From CAG-390 sp045644325 (GTDB lineage Bacteria; Bacillota; Clostridia; Oscillospirales; CAG-272): DNA of 43,886 nucleotides. The notes under the pieces were generated by a model. That model saw only the letters and a program-made list of their open reading frames with translations. It did not search any database and was not told the DNA's origin. This document shows positions 40,105 to 43,886 of the stretch, piece by piece. The stretch spans positions 1 through 43,886 of the forward strand of contig JAZRGT010000078.1 in NCBI GenBank assembly GCA_045644325.1. Direction: 5' to 3'. A program made the position numbers and the translations under genes. The stretch's first letter is position 1; each line of letters opens with the position of its first letter.

Positions 40105-40153
40105 TTGATAAACATCAACATCTATTGACAATTGCCTCGGAAGGTAGTATAAT
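40105..40153 (+). promoter_or_regulatory. operator and promoter of prepilin-like unit 1
   Basis: TTGAT-AAAC-ATCAA (40105-40118) lies 6 bases before a perfect TTGACA (40125-40130), with a 17-bp spacer and TATAAT (40148-40153). The leader to ATG 40232 is about 70 bases. Confidence 0.88.
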
Positions 40154-40231
40154 TTAGTCACAAGAAAGAACAAAAACGCGCAAAGTTAGCATAAAAAATA
40201 ACCATCTGATTTAAGAAAGAAGGTACATAAA

Positions 40232-40723
40232 ATGAAGAAGCTCAATAAGAATGGATTCACCGTATACAGCCTCGTAATCGCAATCGCGGCACTCGCAATC
40301 ATCTCCGCAGCGATCATCCCCACCTTCGCAAGCGTTGTAAACAAGGCAAATGAAAATAACTACGTTCAGGCAAAGACCGCTCAGCAGATGGTTGATATGG
40401 TCGCAGAGCTTGACAACGAAGAACTCCTCACTTGGGAAAAGTTCGAAGCAGAAGTTGCAAAGAGCATCGGCGCGATCAACGTTCTCACCGATGAAGCAGT
40501 TCAGAACGCTCTCGTAATTTCTCTCAATGACTACTTCAAGGCAGTCAGAGATGACAACACCCTCCTTACCGAGGAGCAGGTTAAGCTCATCATCATCCAC
40601 ACTCTTTCCAGTTCCATCAAGGACGCTCAGGCTGAAACCGTGTTCTATAATGCCATTGCTGCAACCGGAAATCCCGGTGAATACGTAAGCTTCGACAATG
40701 GCTTCTCCGGCGATCTTTCTTAA
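40232..40723 (+). CDS. prepilin-like protein, copy 1
   Basis: A 163-aa protein with a class III (prepilin-type) leader: MKKLNKNG, then mature FTVYSLVIAIAALAIISAAIIPTF, a helix of about 24 residues. The expected prepilin peptidase site is after Gly8. The usual Glu at mature position 5 is Ser here. The rest is a small acidic, helical domain (residues 40-163) ending SFDNGFSGDLS. SD AAGAAGG lies 8 bases before ATG 40232. No pilus ATPase, platform protein or prepilin peptidase gene is in the window. It may be a minor pilin, pseudopilin or surface protein assembled by machinery encoded elsewhere. Confidence 0.8.
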   Translation: MKKLNKNGFTVYSLVIAIAALAIISAAIIPTFASVVNKANENNYVQAKTAQQMVDMVAELDNEELLTWEKFEAEVAKSIGAINVLTDEAVQNALVISLNDYFKAVRDDNTLLTEEQVKLIIIHTLSSSIKDAQAETVFYNAIAATGNPGEYVSFDNGFSGDLS

Positions 40724-40745
40724 TCAGATAACAAAATATGACTCA

Positions 40746-40775
40746 AAAAGTGCCGAGCAAACGCTCGGCACTTTT
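40746..40775 (+). terminator. terminator of unit 1
   Basis: AAAAGTGCCGAGC (40746-40758) pairs with GCTCGGCACTTTT (40763-40775); AAAC loop. Confidence 0.92.
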
Positions 40776-40842
40776 CTTGTTTTATCAGAAAAAACAGTCA
40801 ATTCGGCACTAAAATAATCTTCGGTTACATCTACAATTTTTA

Positions 40843-40891
40843 TTGATAAACATCAACATCTATTGACAATTGCCGCGAATGGTAGTATAAT
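40843..40891 (+). promoter_or_regulatory. operator and promoter of prepilin-like unit 2
   Basis: TTGAT-AAAC-ATCAA (40843-40856), TTGACA (40863-40868), 17-bp spacer, TATAAT (40886-40891). The leader has a GCTCA/TGAGC hairpin near the expected RNA start. Confidence 0.88.
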
Positions 40892-40970
40892 TTAGTCACA
40901 AGAAAGAACAAAAACGCTCAACGTGAGCATAAAAAATAACCACCTGATTTAAGAAAGAAGGTACATAAAA

Positions 40971-41462
40971 ATGAAGAAGCTTAACAAGAATGGATTCACC
41001 GTATACAGCCTCGTAATCGCAATCGCGGCACTCGCGATCATCTCCGCAGCGATCATCCCCACCTTCGCAAGCGTTGTAAACAAGGCAAATGAAAATAACT
41101 ACGTTCAGGCAAAGACCGCACAGCAGATGGTTGATATGGTCGCAGAGCTTGACAACGAAGATCTCCTCACTTGGGAAGGTTTCGAGGGAATAGTTGTTGC
41201 CGAGATCACCAATATCAACGAGCTTTCCGAGGATGCAGTTCAGAACGCTCTCGTAATTTCTCTCAACAAATACTTCGATGCAGCTCATGCGGGCAACACC
41301 CTTCTCACCGAGGATCAGGTTAAGCTCATCGTCGTTCACACCCTTTCCAATTCCATTAAGGACGCTCAGGCTGAGACCGTATTCTACAACGCGATCGCAG
41401 TTGCAGGAACTCCCGATGAGTACGTAAACAACATCAACGACTTTGCAGGCGACCTTTCTTAA
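40971..41462 (+). CDS. prepilin-like protein, copy 2
   Basis: A 163-aa paralogue. The first 60 residues are the same as in copies 1 and 3, including Gly8-Phe9 and Ser at mature position 5. It differs most at residues 61-105 (EDLLTWEGFEGIVVAEIT, NKYFDAAHAGN) and at the end (AVAGTPDEYVNNINDFAGDLS), so the exposed part has diverged while the membrane/assembly helix is fixed. It has its own promoter, leader and terminator. Confidence 0.8.
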   Translation: MKKLNKNGFTVYSLVIAIAALAIISAAIIPTFASVVNKANENNYVQAKTAQQMVDMVAELDNEDLLTWEGFEGIVVAEITNINELSEDAVQNALVISLNKYFDAAHAGNTLLTEDQVKLIVVHTLSNSIKDAQAETVFYNAIAVAGTPDEYVNNINDFAGDLS

Positions 41463-41491
41463 TCTTCTGAATTTACATAATAATATAGCTT

Positions 41492-41524
41492 AAAAGCGCT
41501 GAGATAAATCTCGGCGCTTTTGTT
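41492..41524 (+). terminator. terminator of unit 2
   Basis: AAAAGCGCTGAGA (41492-41504) pairs with TCTCGGCGCTTTT (41509-41521), with one G-U pair. Confidence 0.9.
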
Positions 41525-41602
41525 GATTTATCAACCGCATTTTTCGCCCCAAAATAGCAGAATCGTTAGGAAATACCTAGAAAGTTACATCTACAACTTT
41601 TA

Positions 41603-41651
41603 TTGATAATTATCAACATCTATTGACAATTGCCGCGAATGGTAGTATAAT
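41603..41651 (+). promoter_or_regulatory. operator and promoter of prepilin-like unit 3
   Basis: TTGATAATTATCAA (41603-41616, here a full 14-base palindrome), TTGACA (41623-41628), 17-bp spacer, TATAAT (41646-41651). Confidence 0.88.
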
Positions 41652-41730
41652 TTAGTCACAAGAAAGAACAAAAACGCTCGATGTGAGCATAAAAAATAAC
41701 CACCTGATTTAAGAAAGAAGGTACATAAAA

Positions 41731-42222
41731 ATGAAGAAGCTTAACAAGAATGGATTCACCGTATACAGCCTCGTAATCGCAATCGCGGCACTCGCAATCA
41801 TCTCCGCAGCGATTATCCCCACCTTCGCAAGCGTTGTAAACAAGGCAAATGAAAATAACTACGTTCAGGCAAAGACCGCACAGCAGATGGTTGATATGGT
41901 CGCAGAGCTTGACAACGAAGAACTCCTCACTTGGGAAAAGTTCGAAGCAGAAGTTGCAAAGAGCATCGGCGCGATCAACGTTCTCACTGATGATGCGGTT
42001 CAGAACGCTCTCGTAATTTCTCTCAATGACTACTTCAAGGCAGTCAGAGAAGACAACACCCTCCTTACCGAGGAGCAGGTAAAGCTCATCGTCGTTCACA
42101 CCCTTTCCAATTCCATCAAGGACGCTCAGGCTGAAACCGTGTTCTATAATGCCATTGCTGCAACCGGAAATCCCGGTGAATACGTAAGCTTCGACAACGG
42201 CTTCTCCGGCGATCTTTCGTAA
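41731..42222 (+). CDS. prepilin-like protein, copy 3
   Basis: A 163-aa paralogue and a mosaic. The leader and first codons follow copy 2 (AAGCTTAACAAG spelling), residues 61-105 follow copy 1 (EELLTWEKFEAEVAKSIGAINVL), a short tract (LIVVHTLSNS) follows copy 2 again, and the end (GNPGEYVSFDNGFSGDLS) follows copy 1. The same Gly8 cleavage site and Ser at mature position 5 are kept. The pattern indicates recombination between the copies. Confidence 0.8.
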   Translation: MKKLNKNGFTVYSLVIAIAALAIISAAIIPTFASVVNKANENNYVQAKTAQQMVDMVAELDNEELLTWEKFEAEVAKSIGAINVLTDDAVQNALVISLNDYFKAVREDNTLLTEEQVKLIVVHTLSNSIKDAQAETVFYNAIAATGNPGEYVSFDNGFSGDLS

Positions 42223-42242
42223 TCTGAATACGGCTTAATATC

Positions 42243-42280
42243 GTGGCTGTATCACTCCGTGATACAGCCACTTATTTTCG
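42243..42280 (+). terminator. terminator of unit 3
   Basis: The 13-bp stem GTGGCTGTATCAC/GTGATACAGCCAC (42243-42255 with 42259-42271) is followed by TTATTTT. Confidence 0.88.
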
Positions 42281-43320
42281 CCTCAGAGCAAAATTCTTCT
42301 GACTGCCCACCCCAACCCCTCCCGATAACGGGAGGGGCTCGTCGTTAGCAATATTTGTCCACTCGATTTCGCACACCCTCAGCCGAAGTCGGAGGGGAGT
42401 GATGTATTTCTCCTGCGGAGAAAAGTGATGATTTGGCTTGCGCCAAAGTGATGTAGTATTTGCCTTTGGCAAATGTGACTCTGTCTTGTCGGCTTACGCC
42501 TCCGTTTTCCTGCGGGAACCGTCAGACTTGCTCTGTGGGTTTAGATTTCGGTATCTTAATATAGTAGTGTGGAGCTCGTCGTGACATTGAGTTCGAACAC
42601 AGCGCTCGCCGCACCCCATTCAGAAAACTATGTTCGCACACTCAAAACAGACCTTCCCCGGTGGGGAAGGGGGACCGCGCGAACGCGTGGTGGATGAGGG
42701 GAAGAGACGGAGCCGCAATGTTCGCACCCAACCCCACGACGAGCTCCCACCGCATCCTATTCAGAAAGCTATGTTAGCACACAAAAAAGCCTCCCTCCGG
42801 GAGGGAGGGGGACCACCGCCGGGTTCCCGAAAACGCGCTTGCGCGTTTTTGGGGTTCGGGCGAAAGTGGTGGAAGGAGCCCGCGCAACTTCGGGTCAGCA
42901 GAAATCACACCAAGAGAAAACCAATAAAGGAAACCGTAGATCTTCGAAAGCTCATATCCCCATCGTGAAATCAACTCCCGAAGTCGCGCGCTCGCCTCAG
43001 TCGCTCCCAAGGAGCGACAGCTCCCTCCCGGAGGGAGCCTTTTCAGTTACTGCGAACATAATGGATAAAGGTATAGTTCAACGAGCCTCACTATACTATA
43101 TTAAATATCCCCCACAGAGCGAGTCAGAATCGACTGTTCGCCATAGGCGAACTACGCCTTCTCCCGGATCTCGGGAGAAGGTGTCGCGGAGCGCGGATGA
43201 GGCGTGGCGGGGCGAGCGCTGTGTTCGCAACCAACCCCACTACGAGCCCCCCGACGTATCCTATTCAGAAAAACTATGTTAGCGCATATAAAAATAGCCC
43301 CACACGGGGAAGGCCGATAT
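42281..43320. repeat. array of palindromic repeat modules, no genes
   Basis: About 1 kb without a credible ORF. A word close to CATCCTATTCAGAAA then CTATGTTAGCACA occurs at 42611-42640, 42751-42780 and 43254-43287; the last two share about 60 bases, with upstream CCAACCCCAC and ACGAGC. Each copy is followed by a GC hairpin whose sequence differs while pairing is kept: CCTTCCCC/GGGGAAGG, CCTCCCTCC/GGAGGGAGG, CCCC/GGGG. Similar hairpins stand alone at 42312-42335, 43019-43039 and 43150-43183. Non-autonomous mobile or REP-like elements are the likeliest explanation. Confidence 0.7.
42399..42480. repeat. tandem GTGATG-hairpin units
   Basis: Three units of about 23-26 bases, each GTGATG followed by a short perfect hairpin with its own sequence: TTCTCC/GGAGAA (42408-42422), TTTGGC/GCCAAA (42432-42447), TTTGCC/GGCAAA (42459-42473). 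Spacing and pairing are conserved; stem sequence is not. Confidence 0.7.
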
Positions 43321-43739
43321 TGAATGTACGAACATAGCTGCTTGTCTATTGAAGATCTGCATTTTATTATATAGGTTTGTTCAGTATCCTGACTCGCGCG
43401 AAGCGCAAACATCAATTTTTTCCGCAGGAGAAAAAACTATCTCCGCTTTTTTAATAACGACAAAAAATATTTTTGCCTCTTTTCGCCCGAAATTCCGCCT
43501 CAAAAGCGAAATTGGGACTCAAAGGGGCTTTCGTCAAATTTAACAAAAATAATACCAAGAAATACCAATTGCATACAACGTAATTCGAGCACGAGTAACA
43601 AAATGTTGTGTTAAATTGCAAAAAAACAAGAAAATACAACCGATTCTTGTAACCGAAGTTCCGTGGGCAATCTGCATAAAGGGAAAAAACGGCTGTGTGA
43701 AATATTATCAAAAAAACTTGAAAAAATTTTGAATAACCC
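43321..43739. other. AT-rich gap without a gene
   Basis: I see no ORF with an SD, no tRNA-like fold and no repeat. Short direct words such as AATACCAA recur but form no larger pattern. Confidence 0.5.
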
Positions 43740-43768
43740 TTGACAATTGCGAACAAAAGTTGTATAAT
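43740..43768 (+). promoter_or_regulatory. consensus sigma-A promoter at the window end
   Basis: Perfect TTGACA (43740-43745), 17-bp spacer and perfect TATAAT (43763-43768). It is as strong as the prepilin-like promoters but lacks their upstream inverted repeat. Confidence 0.88.
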
Positions 43769-43774
43769 CAATAC

Positions 43775-43886
43775 CGTACTCGATCCGAAGGACGAACCAA
43801 CCCGGGATAGAGAGGATAAAGGATACGGGATTTTTCCTTTACCTTTCTATGGTGCCGTACCCCTGTTCGCGAAGCTGGGGCGCGCG
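43775..43886 (+). ncRNA. start of a structured transcript, leader or RNA gene, cut by the window
   Basis: Downstream of the promoter no start codon with an SD is seen. A long hairpin pairs 43807-43823 with 43834-43850 (ATAGA.AGG.TAAAGGA type). TACGG (43824-43828) in its loop can pair with CCGTA at 43774-43778 or at 43855-43859. A CCCC/GGGG stem (43860-43863 with 43877-43880) follows. The end is missing, so it could be a riboswitch-like leader or an RNA gene. I do not recognise a class. Confidence 0.45.

Larger units (their letters stand above)
40086..42222 (+). repeat. three tandem repeats of a promoter-leader-gene unit
   Basis: Units start at 40086, 40824 and 41584 with the same GTTACATCTACAA word and are 738 and 760 bases apart. 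Each holds an inverted repeat, promoter, 80-base leader and a 163-codon gene; only the terminators differ in sequence. Similarity is highest from the upstream block through codon 60 and drops in the second half of the genes. Confidence 0.93.

Noticed and set aside
40211..42099. Three long minus-strand ORFs opposite the prepilin-like genes
   Set aside because: They repeat because the genes repeat. The plus-strand frames have promoters, SDs, prepilin leaders and terminators.
42630..43282. Two overlapping plus-strand ORFs in the repeat region
   Set aside because: They have no SD and run through hairpin repeats; their translations are low in complexity and Arg/Pro-rich.
42281..43320. A possible CRISPR array
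   Set aside because: Repeats are palindromic and irregularly spaced, spacers are not of even length, and no cas gene is in the window.

Overview
This window looks like chromosomal DNA from a spore-lineage Firmicute of class Clostridia, probably an uncultured gut or rumen type. The evidence is the hrcA-grpE-dnaK-dnaJ-prmA order under a CIRCE operator, a spoIIGA-sigE pair, a dnaG-rpoD pair, strong Shine-Dalgarno sites, and nearly consensus sigma-A promoters with 17-bp spacers. The species cannot be named from what is visible.

Layout. 1-3.4 kb: end of rpsU, a small membrane protein overlapping a HIT hydrolase, a membrane-anchored transglutaminase-like protein and a lipoprotein. 3.4-9.3 kb: the heat-shock operon ending in prmA. 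9.3-14.2 kb, minus strand: aspartate kinase, a secreted SH3/C39-like peptidase and an ABC exporter half-transporter. 14.2-23.6 kb, plus strand: a DUF1015 protein, a 7-TM protein, spoIIGA-sigE, rpmE, hflX-yigZ, a large inverted-repeat element that can fold into a three-way junction (candidate structured RNA), then dnaG-rpoD. 23.9-26.6 kb: an orphan solute-binding lipoprotein and an SGNH hydrolase.

26.6-35.3 kb is an accessory island. It has four XRE-type regulators; three are large paralogues with a helical middle and a GNAT-like tail whose CoA-binding loop looks lost, and the last of these also carries a SUKH (SMI1/KNR4) domain. The three promoters in front of the regulators each carry a 13-bp inverted repeat, CAAC(C/G)-N3-(G/C)GTTG, ending 46-47 bp before the -10 box. 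After them come an ORF with a TAA directly after its start codon, a DUF3969-like protein and an AAA-type ATPase. 35.3-39.9 kb is a four-gene sugar operon: 2-hydroxyacid dehydrogenase, heparinase II/III-like protein, sugar isomerase/epimerase-like protein and GH43-like protein.

40.1-42.3 kb holds three tandem single-gene units, each with a copied operator, a consensus promoter, a leader, a 163-aa prepilin-like protein with Ser in place of the usual Glu at mature position 5, and a terminator. The third copy is a mosaic of the other two. 42.3-43.3 kb is gene-free DNA made of palindromic repeat modules with variable hairpins. The window ends with a consensus promoter and the start of a structured transcript.

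Best candidates for undescribed biology: the XRE/GNAT-like/SUKH regulator set with its shared operator, the structured element before dnaG, and the mosaic prepilin-like cassettes.
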